Numbered from the stretch's first letter, positions 1-12,598 are shown. The stretch: 64,000 bases of DNA from Drosophila persimilis (GCF_003286085.1 NW_020825326.1:2170001-2234000), one strand, 5' to 3'. The notes: generated from the sequence alone by a model not told the origin. Translations and numbers: made by a program.

Positions 1-29
1 CGAACACATTGCAGTGAAAGTGAACTTAC

Positions 30-1117
30 CCATGCCCAAAGGGCGAAATAAAGTAGAAGCAGCAGTGTATGCGATTGTCCACAATGTTGCGACGATTAAG
101 ACCGCTTTCGTCGCGCAGGAAGCGCTCGTACTGCTCATCGATATACTCGAGTATGGCACTGAAGCTGTTAGAATTGTCGATGGCGTCACCAAATCCGGGT
201 GTGTCGACTACGGTAAGGCGCAGTTTGACCCCACGCTCCTCAATCTCCACTGTCGAGGCCTCCAACTTGACTGTTTGCTTTTGTTTTTCTGCAAGAAGAT
301 GCGAGTCATCAACGTCCAACACAAGGAAACACAAAAAGAGACAGGGAGGGGCGTGCGCCTACCTATGGCATCGGGTATGATGCGTTCCGGGTATAGGTCC
401 GTGAGAAATAAACTGTTGACCAGTGTGGACTTGCCAAGTCCGGACTCGCCAACCACCATCAGGGTGAACTCGAAGCCCTTTTTCACGGACTTCCGATGCA
501 CTTGGTTGGGCAGATTTGCGAACCCCACATAGCCGGGCGTCTCAATGCTGGAAAACTGCAACATACCATAACAAAAAGAGATATGTAAGCCGTTATTATT
601 ATCGAGTATTGTTTTTATTTCGCATAGAAAGCGATGGCGTCGCGACTGCTTGAAATGCTTGTCACGCACAATAAAGAAACTAAAATTTCTCTTGCCACAA
701 GCCACATATTTTTGTACATATATATGTATGTACATGGCTGACACCCAAAATATCAGAAAAATGCTATCGTTACTGACTGCCATTGCCATTGCTCTCTGAA
801 TGTGGGTCAGAGGCGGGACACTCGGAGAGATCTGCAATCGCAAACAAAGGAAGAATGCCGATAGCGACGCCACCACCGACGCCGGCATGTGTTGTGAATC
901 ACTTGACTGCACAATGAGCGGACGCAAGGCGAACGAACGAAGGAGGCATCGGCGAGCTCACGGCAAACAAAAATGCACTTAGCATTTGGACTACAGACAT
1001 ATGCTGCATCTGCATCGAACTGCTTTGAGTAAATTTCTTTTTTAAGCGATCACTAGACATGCTAATCAAAATTGTATATAAAATTATCGAGCTACTCACG
1101 CCCTTTGTATCAGCCAT
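30..1117 (-). CDS. Sep1: Septin 1 (5' half; runs off the left edge)
   Basis: GTP-binding septin of the SEPT2 group. Septins form hetero-oligomeric filaments at the cell cortex and cleavage furrow. Three coding exons read right to left: 1117-1100 (start, MADTKG), 555-363 and 288-30, all with GT-AG junctions and matching phases; the last ends at a GTAAGT donor at 29, so the rest lies outside the window. The product has the P-loop [10 protein letters not shown], the switch motif DTPGFGD and the conserved FISPFGHG. The start was chosen because MADTKG splices in phase to [12 protein letters not shown], the usual fly Sep1 N-terminus. The G-domain C-terminal half, septin unique element and coiled coil are not visible. 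The first intron is 544 nt, the second 74 nt. Next to sol, as I recall for D. melanogaster 19F. Sep4 is a less likely paralogue. Confidence 0.93.
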
Positions 1118-1168
1118 TTTAAAAAAAAACACGAAACGAACGAACACAATGCAATGAACAAAATAGAG

Positions 1169-1179
1169 CAGTGTGACCG
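1169..1179 (-). promoter_or_regulatory. Ohler Motif 1 core-promoter element upstream of Sep1
   Basis: Read on the minus strand this is CGGTCACACTG, a full match to the Drosophila core-promoter Motif 1 consensus (YGGTCACACTR). It lies about 52 bases before the Sep1 ATG, so the transcription start is probably here. Motif 1 is typical of broad housekeeping promoters without a TATA box. Confidence 0.6.
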
Positions 1180-2240
1180 CGAATTTATCGAATTTTTTAT
1201 CGAATTTATCCGACCATCAGAAATATACCAAAATATACCGTCTCATTTTACAAATATACCGTAAATATACTGACGAATTCAAGTTCTATTATACATATTC
1301 AGTGAAATATTACTAGTAGATAGAACCCTCAGCCCTGCCCACATAATTTTATCCGATTAATGATTTTCTACTTGACTGGCTTATTTTGAATACTTGACTT
1401 TGATTGTTATTGCCTCAATTTTGGTTCCTCAACAACAATATAGCGTCTCGTATGATGAAAAACCGAATTAGCCCACTTAAGTCCCCTCTATTAAACAACG
1501 ACTTGAGGTAAATGGCGGAAAATATTAACGACTGTAAATTATTTTTCCGAATTTCCGACACTATATTCAACCATGATGACGTTTATGTTATCAAATTCTA
1601 AACTCTTTTATAATTTTGGCTTCATCAAACCGAAACGCATGTATTAATTATGATTTCAAGTTAATTTTATTAAAAAAGTTTGGGTTAGTTTGCACGGAAA
1701 TCTGATCAGGTCAGTATCTATTTTCCGGTAAAAAAAATACATCACTTTGGGTCCGCCAGTCGACGTTAAAAATTCTTAAAACATAAAAAAAAACTGATGT
1801 ATCTGATAACTGCAGATTAATATTCTGGGGACCATTCAACTCGCTCCAGCAGCGATCAAATAACAATAAAAAGATACATTGCCCTGGCAGCAATATGGGT
1901 GCGGCATTAGTTTAGTCCAATCTAGACTGTAAGACAGTATGCAGGTTATCTGTCGCTCCGCTTTGTAGCTGTTATCAGTTCGACTAGTTAGCCCGGTAGA
2001 CGTTGTTCTGCCATTTAAAATATCAATATTAATTTCGAAGAGCAATGGAGTGTACATTATTTGTTGTCAGTCCAACATACATACATAAATAAGCTCGGTG
2101 GTTTGCGCAAACGGAATCATGCGAAAAACCTTAAATTTCCAAATCTAAGTCCCAAACTGACATTGGGATGTATTTGATTGAAATTGCGAGTGCCAATCTA
2201 AAAGGAAATGGAACGCGTTTGGAAAGAATATTAGCTGCTA
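1180..2240. other. AT-rich intergenic sequence, no gene seen
   Basis: No supportable coding region or RNA gene. The first 130 bases repeat short TATCGAATT and AAATATACCG words (the latter resembles core-promoter Motif 6 on the minus strand), which may belong to the Sep1 promoter. The rest is plain AT-rich sequence. Confidence 0.4.
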
Positions 2241-4600
2241 AATGTTTTGAAAAGACGGGGGGAAAGGCCTTCCCATGGCAGGGTAATTCAGAAGCTACTG
2301 CTCCGGATCTCAGGTATGGTGGGTACGTCGGAGGTAATTGAAACCTCAGCCTGGTTCGCGTCTGTGTTGGAGGAAGAATGTAAAGTTATTTGATTCCATT
2401 TGTTTTGAAGTGTTTTTTTTTTTTTTTGTTTACGTTATATTTTTTTTCAGATTGTTGGTATATGGTACGACCCGAGGGCTTGGGAAACACCCAGCCTCAT
2501 TTAATAGGTCATCCAGCTCGACGACAATGCGCCTGGATTTTGGGGGATTCAAGTTATTGTAGCCGCAGCGTGTATCCACACGATTGGGGTGGGTCATTCT
2601 ACACGGTTGATGAGCCGCCCATGAAGTATATTTACAAAAATGTATGTGCTTCGTTTGGCAATACCGTATTTTACAATTATCTACTGACGCCTGCAATGAG
2701 GCACTCAATAAAGCTTGCCGTCCTGGCAACTAGCAACTAGAGGTCGGAAGAAAACTGAATGGTGGACTCCGAGACTAGGGGAACTCCGAAAAACATCGCG
2801 GCGGCTCTTTAACAAGGTCAAAGCCAATGCTGAACAGATCTTTCTTGAGCTTAAGGTCAGTCTGTCAACATTCAATATTGAACATAGGAAAAACAAACTC
2901 AGAGCCTTGGCGTTTGAGCAAGGTTCTCTCAACGGCTAAGCGTTACCTGAAGAAAGCTGGTCAGTGCTGGGCTACGTCGAGCAGTGTCGTTAGATCTTCT
3001 TCTCAATACCCACATCGTAGGCTGCGACGTAACTTCAAACCTACCCACTTCTCGTTCGTAGACGACATCATCTGAAACTTTATTTTCTCCGCCCTAGTTC
3101 TGAAAAACAAACATTTTCTTCAAAGATCTCAGTCTAAAAAAGTTCCATATTAGGTAACATAAACTTTTGGGACAAATTAAAAGCCAAAATCCCAGAGACG
3201 AGCCACCCCTCAACTCACTTGGACCTGTGATGAGCTCGCAAAGGGGCGCGTTTGGAGATAGAGCAGATCCTCAGTAAGCTCTCATGACCTGTTTCCGAGA
3301 ATCCAGGGCTCTTGAATGTGGACTACTCTTGGCTAGGTGGAGCAGGAGAGCAATGGGGAAGTTTATATGCAGGAGTGTCAAAAACATTCCTGAGGTTCAC
3401 CTGCACCATTGTTTTGCCTGGATACCTCTTTTTTGTAGCCGTAGTTTACAACTCCTTGCGTTATTCCGAGGAGTTCTATTGACTCTTCGTTTAAGACGAG
3501 GATGAGGCACCAGGCCCTGTCCATTTATCTCGTCCGTCTTAGCCACGTCCAATCGGCTGTAGGAAGGTGTGGGGGACCTCCAGTTTGGCTCCTGGGCAGA
3601 CATCTTTTAGTTTCGCCACCGCTTACGTGCAGAGCGCCGCCGAGCGAGGATCTTGGCAGGCAATGGCTTTTACTCTACCCTGTTGCCACGAGGCGTCATC
3701 ACAATTGGGCGGTTATCCTCCGCTCTCCTCTAGCTTCTGGAGGAAGCGATACAGCAGCTAGTTTTCCACCTGGTGCCATTTTTATTGAGGAATCTGTCTG
3801 ACACTAGAGCCCCTGTCTAGGACACCAATAAGGGTCTTGACCCTCGCTACCTCGTCAAGCGAGCAGTGGCTGAACTGCGTTTTCGTGACCTGCTAAACTT
3901 CTTGACGCTTGCTTGGGGCCTTAGCCGCGCCCTTACCAGCTTTGGCTGTCTGGTAGTTTATCAGGATTGTCTTGGTACATTGCCTCAGCTGGATCACTTG
4001 TGTAAATGATATGCTGGATCGTTTTTATCTTCCCTTTTATTGAGTCGTCCCTGAACGCTTGCCAGCGCGATGTCGCTTGGCTTGGTAACCCCCAAGCTTG
4101 GGCCCCCCGACGTGGATTGTCCCGATTGGCCCTCGGACTTATCCTCGCAGCGCGTGCTGCCTGGAGACGGTCGCCCGAATTAGTCTCCTTCCCCGTCTTT
4201 TATTTCCCTGGCTTCCCAGATGCAGAGATAGAGGGATAATCATTTTCCTCCGGCACTTTATGAGGAGTACCGAACTCCTTTGAGATATGTTTAGATGTAT
4301 TCGAATTTGGCATAATTGGATCCACGAGAAGGGGAAACTTCCCTCTTGCCCCGCGAAGCCTAGTTTAAGCTGGAGGATGGCATGTATCCGGATTACGCAT
4401 ATTAGCGACTGAGCACCCCCTCGACCTTGCATGCCTAGGCAACACTGAGAGTTTTCTTCTCTCCGCCCCACTACCACTAGCCACAATCTGGACCTGTTAC
4501 CAGCCGCCTTCACGGGGAGAGTATAGTCGCACTTTCACCGTTGTATACAGCTACGACGGGTGACGGTAAGTTCGCGATCTCCCTGTATCCTAGGGTATGG
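2240..4600. mobile_element. Degenerate non-LTR retrotransposon remains
   Basis: The plus strand at 2715-2939 encodes a stretch with TEWWTPRLGELRKTSRRLF followed by a lysine/arginine-rich segment. This is the linker between endonuclease and reverse transcriptase typical of R1/LOA/I-type LINE ORF2 proteins, with frameshifts and stops on both sides. From about 4500 down to 3100 the minus strand shows a second, heavily broken reading frame that may be an ORF1 (gag-like) relic in the opposite direction. No intact ORF, poly-A tail or target duplication was found. GC content is higher than in the flanks, as expected for a decayed insertion. The family is not certain. Confidence 0.4.
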
Positions 4601-5254
4601 AGCAAAGCCGCCTCGGGTCAGGAGACCACAGGTATCCCAGAACGAGTTATGGCAAGCCGACCCGTCATTCGTTGATCTCCCTGAAACACCCGATGGCTGA
4701 CGACCAACCATTGAAAAAGTTGATTCACCATGAATTTGTTCCAGCCAATGCTTGGCCGTTTTGAGACGTTTTGCAGCCAGATTGTGACTGAGTTTTGGCC
4801 AAAAACTAAACTTCGCTAAGGTAATAAGGGCCTCCCATCGCCGTACGAGTCCTTTAGAAGTCTATTTTAGAGCCGATTTTAAAGAGTTGAGTTGTTTAGT
4901 TCAACTCCAACATACATACGCACATCAAAATGTTGGTTTTTTAACCAGTTCGTTTGAAGTTTGATCAGATGGTATACGTCTATACCCATCTATACATATA
5001 TATATTTCTTTCCTTTGGGTTTTGGTTTTTGTTGTATGCATGGTACGTAATACGTTTACAAAACATAGACTAGAGTACGGTATAAATGAGCGGAGGCGAA
5101 TGGAAATCAAGACATACATAAGTACACATCGAGAGAACATCAAAAGGAATCATTAATCGTTATCTTTAACCAGTGCTCAGGCATCCGTTCATCCGTTCAT
5201 GCATCCATGCATTTCATACGCATTTGTGCGGTCCTTAATCAATGGAGTCTCAGA
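4600..5254. other. Intergenic sequence and probable sol 3' UTR
   Basis: No coding region seen. The part nearest 5254 is directly downstream of the sol stop codon (minus strand) and is expected to be its 3' UTR. No clear AATAAA on the minus strand was found close by, so the end of the transcript cannot be placed. Confidence 0.35.
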
Positions 5255-8200
5255 TTAGGTGATCAGGCGCGGAGCATGCAGCCCGTGTACGTTTTCAATG
5301 GGGGGGCAGTGTGTAGCTCCTGGCGGTCCCCAGTCGTGGAGGCCCCGAGAGTTGGCCAGCCGGTGTGTGAGCCGATGGGCGATGCTGAAGCCGCCGCTTC
5401 CCTCCAGCTGGGTAAGCACAATAATCACTTGCCTGGTACGGGTACGTAATGTTGAGAAATTAGTGGGGAATCTGATCGACGCTGAACGTCTAACCTACCT
5501 TTGAAGCGGTGGCACGGAGTCCACAGTTTTGAGCTCGCCTCGGGTGGACACCACATTGTAGCTCTCCTGGCAGTCGCACTTGACATGAATCCACTTATTC
5601 TCGTGTCGGTTCTCTACCATCACAACCAGACCCGCCCAGCCCTGCGGAGGACCACAAATACAAAACCATATGAGCCTTTCATTGTTAATTTGGAGTGCGA
5701 AATGGAATGGTAAAGGAAGACTTGCCTTGGTGAGGTAGTAGGCGGTCATACCCTCTCGTCCCTCGTGCCTCTGACCCTTGGTTAAGGTCAGACTGATGAT
5801 GGCATCGGCTAGGAGGTGCGGCGAAGGGATGATCTGCTCCACAAGCAGGCGCTTTGAGCTGTGGATGGCTAGGATGCACTGCGGATACTGGTGCGGATCC
5901 TCAATACCAGTGTGCCAGTGGTTGAAGGCCAGGCAAACCAGCAGATATATGTCCCGCTCTAGCATCTTGTGGCAGCCCACAAAGCCGCGCACCTGCAAAG
6001 AGATTCCCAAATCAATCCGGGGCAGAGGTGGTTGACTTGTCTGGGTCACGAACACTCACCTGACGCTTGCTGTGCTCCACGAGACGGCCGATCTCGGGGG
6101 CCGCCGGCGAGCGGGTGCGGAATATCACAACACAGAGATCCAACTGGGAGCGCTGCGACTTCTCGGAGTTTCGCTGGCCCTCCTGGAAGAGCGTGAACTC
6201 CGCCTCGGTGGGTTCCAGCACGGTGAGCAGGACACAGGAGATGGAGCACAATGGCTGGAGGGTGCCTTGCAGACGCACCTCGTTCCACCCGGACCGTACC
6301 TTACAGATGTCGATGCAGTCAAAGTAGTTGAGCACGTCCTCGAAGGAGATCCAGAAGACACCCTCGGAGGCGCCGTGCGGCATCAGGGCATCCCTGAGGT
6401 CGTCAGTCCACAGCGAAGAGTCATCCGACCAATCGCCGCGCCACGAATAGTGGCCCCACGGGTTGCGCAGCTTTAGCAGCCTGTGCCCCTGGATATCCTT
6501 CACGTCCAGCACAGAGTAGGCGTGCCGGGGCCGCAGGCCCTTATGCTGGTACTCCTCCTCGTCGACCTTCATGTTGCCACCGCCGCAGCTTGCACCCATG
6601 AGGAAGCGCACACAGCGCGAGCTAAGCAGCTGCGCCCAGATCAGATCCTTGTCTAGCTCGTCTTCGCTGGGCATGGGCAGGGAGCTCGCCTGCAGCGGTA
6701 TACTCTCACAGGGGGCGCCCGTCAGAGTGGCCAGGCCTTCGATGGCGCGGCCTGAGACGAGCGCCTCGTAGCAGCCATGGATCTTGGCCACTGCCTTCTC
6801 AATCAGCGGCACCCAGAGCTGCTTCCGCTTAGCCTGCGAATAAACCAGATGGCCGCGCTTATCGCAGGGCAGCAGATCGTCTACGAGCACTGTCGTCCAC
6901 TTGCCGTCTTTGCAGAGCCGCACCTGGTAGGCTCCCTGGGGGCAAATCTCCTTGGTGACCAACACCTCCTTGACGAGGTCCTCGCGCTCAGCTAGCACGG
7001 CCAGGGCGCTTAGCAGCCAGCAATTGCCCAGCACACCCTGGCAGATGTCCGATGGCAGGGGAGTGCGGAAAACGGCCCACGGCGGATATGCGCCGCCGTC
7101 GCAGTTAATCTCGTGCGGACGGCGCCACTGCACCACCGGATTGCCCTCGGTTGCACTGCTTGCCGGGTTGTAGTAGAGGCTTTTCGGCGCCGGCGGAAAG
7201 GAGTCGTCGACGAAGAGCTCGTTGTTGTCGCGGCAGTACTGGATGATATTCTGCCACTTGGTCAGTGCCTCGGTCTCCTCCAGCTGGCGCAGGTTCTCCA
7301 TCAGCTTGCTCTCTTGCCGGATGTCTGTTAGGGCCACCCGTATGGACTTCCTGGCCAGGGCATCCCCGATAACAGCGTTTACTAGCCCCCGCGGACTCGA
7401 GCATATGTCGCAAACTACGGAGGCGGCGCAGTTCTCGTAGGTGCATGCCGGACATTGCCACTTCTTGGAGCCAGACCCTGCTGATGATCCCTGCTGTATG
7501 TTGTAGGCTGAAGTGCCAGCCGCCAGTCCGGCTATGGAAATGTTGCGAGGGACGATGGAGCCCCCGGTGCTGTGCCTTTTGGGAATGGCCCCCGAGGAGC
7601 TCCTTACTGACTGCACCTGTTGCGGTTGCTGCTGTTGCTGCTGCTGCTGTACAATGGGCGTCATCCCTATCGCCCTGGGCGAGGGACTGCGTGACCCACG
7701 ATGCACGACCGCTGCTGGCAACTGCAGCATGGGCATGGGCACAGTCATAGGCAAGGACAAGGGCATGGGCATAGGCATGGCGATCCCCGTTGGAATCTTG
7801 GCCTCGTTGGCGGTGCCTGGCGGGAGGTGGCCAGCGGCGGCAGCGTCTTGGTCCTCGTACGACTGCCCATCGGGACGCTCGCGCACCGTTTCGACGGGGA
7901 GCAGCCGAATGGACTTGCAGGCACTGCACAGACCATAGTGCAGCGAGTTCTTGAGAGTGCAGTGGCTGCACGTCCAGAACTCGCCCTTGCGCAGCGTCAT
8001 GTCCTCGATGGAGGAGATGCTCTTCAGCTTGGATCCGCCGCACACAATGCAGGCCATGGCCGAGGAGTAGTTGACCAGGGTGCACTTCTTGCACGTCCAC
8101 GGTTCGTCTCGGTTCGTTGGCGTCTCTGAAATTCAATTCGAGCAAAGCATAAGCCTGCATAAGCGCATGTTCATGTGGATTCCCTTGACAGATGTACCGA

Positions 8201-11200
8201 CCTGCCTGCTGCTGCGGCTGCTGTTGGGCCTGCTGCTCCGGCTTGGCCTCGCACATCTCGCAGGTCTGCAGCCAGAGACGATTGTAGGCATAGGAACATT
8301 TGATGCATGTCCACATCTTGCTGCGGCTGCTGTGCCCCACCAGCGGTTTATTTTCGCTGCGTTGGGCCACAGGTGCTGCTATCGCTGATCCTGCTGCTGC
8401 CCCCGATGGCGCCCCTGTTGCTATCGCTGAGGCTGTGGCAACAATAAGACGACTACTGCCTGGATCATGAGTGCTGTAAACACAGAGCAAGCGATCAAAT
8501 ATTAACTCCAACACAAGTAACTCCAATTGATCCGTCCGTATATAATAATAATAATAATAATAGTAATAATTACAATAATTGAAATAAAATTGGGTTCGCA
8601 AATGAAGCGGCTAATTAATTCGGCTAATTAACAACAAACTGAAACTGAATATGCAACTGAAATGGAAACGAAAACGCAACTGAAACCGCAGCAAGCAAAA
8701 AAGCGACAAACCAAACGAAAAGATAATACCATCTACAGTGAGAGCCCTCGTAAGCGGACACCCCAAGATTGGTTGCAAATATACATTTTTCCGTTCCAGG
8801 GGGAACTCCGCCGGTAGAGCTTTCACTGTGTGGAACACACACACACAGACACATGGCCCGGGTGTGACTAAGCGTCCAAGCAAAACAAAACATAATCAGC
8901 AGAACCTAAATAATTGATAAGGGAACAGGAACAGTGTGTTCTGCACTGTTCTGCACGGTTCTGCTTTGGAGCGGCAGGTGAGAGATTGTTGGGTATTGAG
9001 TGTTTGGTGTTGGTGTTGCTCTAGCGGCTTGGAAATTTACATTTTGGATTCAGTGGCCTTGCGTGGTCCCTTCCAAACCTTGGCATAGATGGAATGCTCT
9101 TCGACGTGCAGCTCTGGCTGTGTACTGCTCGACTCTGACTCGCTTGCCTCCCCGCTGCCATCGGTGCTGGCTCCCAGGCCGAATCCTGTCATAGCTTCGC
9201 TACTACTGTTGTCCGTTGTCAAAGCTGACGCCTCAACGTTGACGCTTTCATTGTTGTTGGCCTGTACTTCCTGCTGCTGCTGTTGCTGTTGCTGATGGTG
9301 TTTCTTCTTGAGCTTGTGCTGCTTGTTCACCTGAGCATATATGGGCATTGACGGCTCCCCTGCAGCCACAGGGGAGGAAGCCACAGGCATAAGCAGAGGC
9401 AGGGGCACAGCCACGGCGGTTGCTGCTGCCTGGGCTGCCTGGGCAGCGGTCGCCCTCAGCTGCTGTTGGACCAAGGCCACGCAATCGTTCTCATACAGCT
9501 GCTGCTGCTGCTGGTGCATCTTTCCACAATTGTTGTTGTTCTTGTTGCTGTTGCTGTTGTTGTTATTGTTGTTGTTGTTGTTGTGGTACTGCTGCTGGGG
9601 CTGATGATTGTGGGCCATATCACAGGGCAGGGCTTGGCTGCGCTTTCCACTGGCAGCAGTACTGGCCGTCGGCTCTGACCACTCATTGACGGCTATGAAG
9701 ACTCCGTTCCTCGGTATGGTGAACTGTGATGGATTCATACTCACTGCTGGCTCCCGCTGGGCATTCGCTTGCTGCTGCTTCGGCTGCTGTTGCTGTCGTA
9801 GCGGCTTCGATATAGACTTGGCCTCCTCCTTGGCCGAGGATCGCGAGAGCGTCGTGATGGTGAAGTTGTATTTCTTTTTGGCGCAACTCTCGCGCACCAC
9901 TTTATTTTGGTTCTTGTTGTTATTGTTCTGCTTACGACGACAGAAGGTATCGTTGGCAATGGCGAAGCGCGAATTGCTGCAGGTGGCCACAGGAGGAATA
10001 CCTGGCAAAGGGATGGGAGATGCCATGAGATTAGGATTTTGACTAGAGGGGCCTTCAAGGTGCGCTGCGATGGGTAGAACTCACCTGTTAGCAGTGGCTT
10101 GGACTGGGGAAGATTGAAGATGTCCTTGCTCTGGTTGTTCACATAGCATATGTGGCAGCTGCGGCCCGAGGAGCTCTTGTCGATGGCCGTGCTCAGGCTC
10201 TGGGTACGCCGAAAAAGGGAGAATCTGCCACTTCGACCGCTGCCCTTAAGCTGTCGTTTTTGGGAATGTTGTTGCTGTTGGTGCTCCTCCTGCTGGTGCT
10301 GGTACTGATGCTGATGCAGCTGGTGATGGCTATAATGATTATTCTGGTCCGATCTGTCCGTTAGCAGCTCCCCCTTGCTGCCGCTGCCTAGATTGTCAGC
10401 TAGCTCTTGGCCCCGAGGACCGTCGCCGGCAATCGCGTCCTTGTAAATGGGCGCCAGATAGCTGACCGTGTCGCAGATCAAACAGTGCCAGGTTACTGAG
10501 TTGTTGTCCGTCTCACAGGCGTGGCAGATCCAGCGTCGGTTCAGCGCCGGGTTCGAGAAGTGCCGATATAGCTCAATGGAGCTCTTGATGTACTTTCGCG
10601 TGTCCTCGCAGTCGACGCAGTTGGCGGGCAGGTTCTGGCTGTTCCGCTGCGGTCGCTTCAGGCAGCCGCGCAGCAGCGACTTGTAGACATTCTTGTTGTA
10701 TTCGTTTCTGGAAACACAAGGAGGGGAAAGGAAAAGGTGTGGGTTAGGGGCCCGGAGTCAAAGGTTATTTCATTGACCGCATGGAAATCCAACTTTCGAC
10801 CACCCCTTTCACTGGTGTTCTGTTCCCTTCTCTGCTCGCCTTCCCAATCACTAAACGCTTTTTTTCAGCGAAATTTTGTTGTTTGTTTTGCGCTACGGCT
10901 GAAAACAGAGGCGCAGACGCCTCGGCGGCCGATTGTGGGCGATGGAAAAGGAGGGTGGCGATGGAACGAAGAGTAATATTCAATTAAAAACCAAATCAAT
11001 AAAATTGTAAACAATGTTTCTTGATCCAAATCGATTTTCCCCAATTTCTTCTCTGTTCCTCCTTTTTTTGTTGCTGTTGCTGCTGCTGCTGCTCCTCCTT
11101 CTCTATGTATACAGGCACACACACACACACACACACACACACATGCAAACAAACTCACGCGACACGCACAAATACACACATGGACGGGCTGTTTGTTTTT

Positions 11201-11533
11201 GTGTGATGATTTTTTGACCTCCACTGCTTTTTGCCTACTGCGTGCTGGCTGCTTTCTTTCTTACCTGGTTACCGTTTTGATCCTATCAAGCGAGTCTCCA
11301 TCAGCTGGCAGTGCTTCTGCCGGATGTGGGGGCTCTCGCTGTCGATGTATCCAAGTGCTGGGCTGTCGCGGTGCAGTTTTTACTGTAGCCGTCTGGTGAG
11401 ACGACAATGTTGCGGTAGGACTGGGAAACACTTTGCGCACCGTCCCACAATTGTAGCATTTCAGAGATTCAGTCGGATTGATCGTATTGCACTTGGTGCA
11501 CGACCACTGCAGCACCGATGAGATAGTGCCCAT
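5255..11533 (-). CDS. sol: Small optic lobes: zinc-finger calpain (CAPN15 type)
   Basis: Cytoplasmic cysteine protease of the SOL/calpain-15 family, needed for optic-lobe neurons in flies. Eight coding exons were assembled on the minus strand with matching phases: 11533-11265, 10707-10085, 10001-9041, 8473-8202, 8125-6060, 5992-5726, 5641-5499 and 5432-5255, giving 1592 residues, close to the fly protein. Six RanBP2-type zinc fingers (W-x-C-x2-C ... C-x2-C) are visible: one at the N-terminus ([12 protein letters not shown]), one in exon 2 (RRWICHAC), one in exon 4 (KMWTCIKC) and three in exon 5. The calpain core is in exon 5: catalytic Cys near residue 1077 (GNCWLL), His near 1243 (RPRHAYSV), Asn near 1263 (RNPWG). 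The SOL-homology C-terminus fills exons 6-8. Poly-Gln, poly-Asn and Met-Pro runs lie between the fingers. The exon 6 donor is GC rather than GT. Confidence 0.96.
8538..8570. repeat. (TAA)n microsatellite in sol intron 3
   Basis: About ten ATA/TAA trinucleotides with one interruption, inside the 567-base intron between exons 3 and 4 of sol. Confidence 0.8.
9037..11533 (-). CDS. sol: sol short isoform by retention of intron 3 (candidate)
   Basis: If the exon 3 donor at 9040 (GTAAAT, weak) is not used, translation reads one more codon and stops at TAA, 9039-9037, inside the donor itself. The product would be 618 residues: the first two zinc fingers and the Q/N-rich region, without calpain domain. 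I recall that fly sol makes a long calpain-bearing form and a shorter zinc-finger-only form; this arrangement would supply the latter here, although the length I remember for the D. melanogaster short form (395) differs. Exons 11533-11265, 10707-10085, 10001-9037. Confidence 0.5.
11116..11142. repeat. (CA)n microsatellite in sol intron 1
   Basis: About 13 uninterrupted CA dinucleotides in the first coding intron of sol, preceded by a CTG-rich stretch at 11070-11095. Confidence 0.85.
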
Positions 11534-11908
11534 TGCTGAATGGCTGGGTACAGGGACAGGCAGGAGCAGGGGGGCCTAGCTGCTGTCGAACTGATTAGAG
11601 TTGGGGCTGCCACTAGCTTAAACTGGAGCTTTCGCTCTGCCTATGGCTGCTGTGTCTGAAGCTGCAGCTATCAGCGCCGTTGTTGTTTGTGTTGCTGTTG
11701 TGCAGGGTGGTGGCAGGCAGAGCTTCACAGCGAGCACCAGTATAACCAGGCAATGGCAATTGCTTTCAACAGTTTCACGCCGCGCGCTCCTTTCACACTT
11801 TTAACTGTTGCAGCACAACACATATTTAGCAGATTGTGTGGGCAACGGGACCTTGTTGTAGATACAAACTTCGGACAGCAACAATAAGAACGGCCCACCT
11901 GATTAACT

Positions 11909-11916
11909 TATCGATA
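11909..11916. promoter_or_regulatory. DRE (TATCGATA) upstream of sol
   Basis: Perfect palindromic DNA replication-related element, bound by DREF in Drosophila, 376 bases before the sol start codon. DREs are typical of broad housekeeping promoters and of insulator sites bound by BEAF-32. Confidence 0.55.
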
Positions 11917-12200
11917 ACACTGAGAACAATTTGTACAGGGTGGCCACGCCATTGCATCAATTGAATTAGGGCTGTCAAATCTACTTAATTTGTATGTGTA
12001 CTAAATGATATGAATCAATTAAATTTTTCCTCTTAATTAAATCTCTGTGATAGGCAAACTTTTATAGCCAGGAGTTTGCTATTTATATCAAAATTATCCT
12101 ATGTACAAAAACTGGACTTTCGGCAAAACGCAATAACGCAACCCTAATGCAACAGCTGATGCTGAGACTTTATGCATTTTCGAGCACTACTACGTCAGGT

Positions 12201-12208
12201 TATCGATA
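12201..12208. promoter_or_regulatory. Second DRE (TATCGATA)
   Basis: Another perfect TATCGATA, about 290 bases from the first and 95 bases before the shared Harbinger segment. It may belong to the sol promoter or to promoter sequence left at a rearrangement junction. Confidence 0.35.
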
Positions 12209-12508
12209 CTAAGTACAATATAAATCAAGGTAACCATTTCTGGTGGTTGTATATATATTTGGTATATTTTAAAATCCGAAAATGAGATTAGATTAAGCCC
12301 GAAAAAAATTAAAGCGAACCAAATGCCACAACAGTTTTCGTAACGAAAAACCGTTTTTTGTCCGGTAGTTCTTGGAGAATTAAGGAAAGGGAACCTCCAA
12401 ATACGGACTGAACTTTACTACCACATTCCAAAATATCGAATCAAGGCGGCCTCCTATCTATTGGGACCCTTTTGTGTCCAGCTATAAAAAAAAGTCAACT
12501 ATTTTATA

Positions 12509-12598
12509 GGCTCTGCACACTGAGCCCATCCCGGGGGAATGGTGGGATTTTTTGACAGATGTGAAACTTCGATTCACACTGCCACCATCCGTCAAAAA
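12509..12598. repeat. Nested inverted repeats ahead of the transposase
   Basis: GGCTC/GAGCC arms at 12509-12513 and 12522-12526, then TTTTTGAC/GTCAAAAA arms at about 12548-12555 and 12591-12598 enclosing GTGAA/TTCAC. The same structure is in the second Harbinger copy near 21530-21620. It may be a subterminal transposase-binding region or a structured promoter. Confidence 0.5.

Noticed and set aside
7105-8601. 498-codon minus-strand ORF overlapping sol
   Set aside because: Its start is sol exon 4 read into the intron and then into exon 5 in the wrong frame; splicing at 8201/8126 restores the calpain frame.
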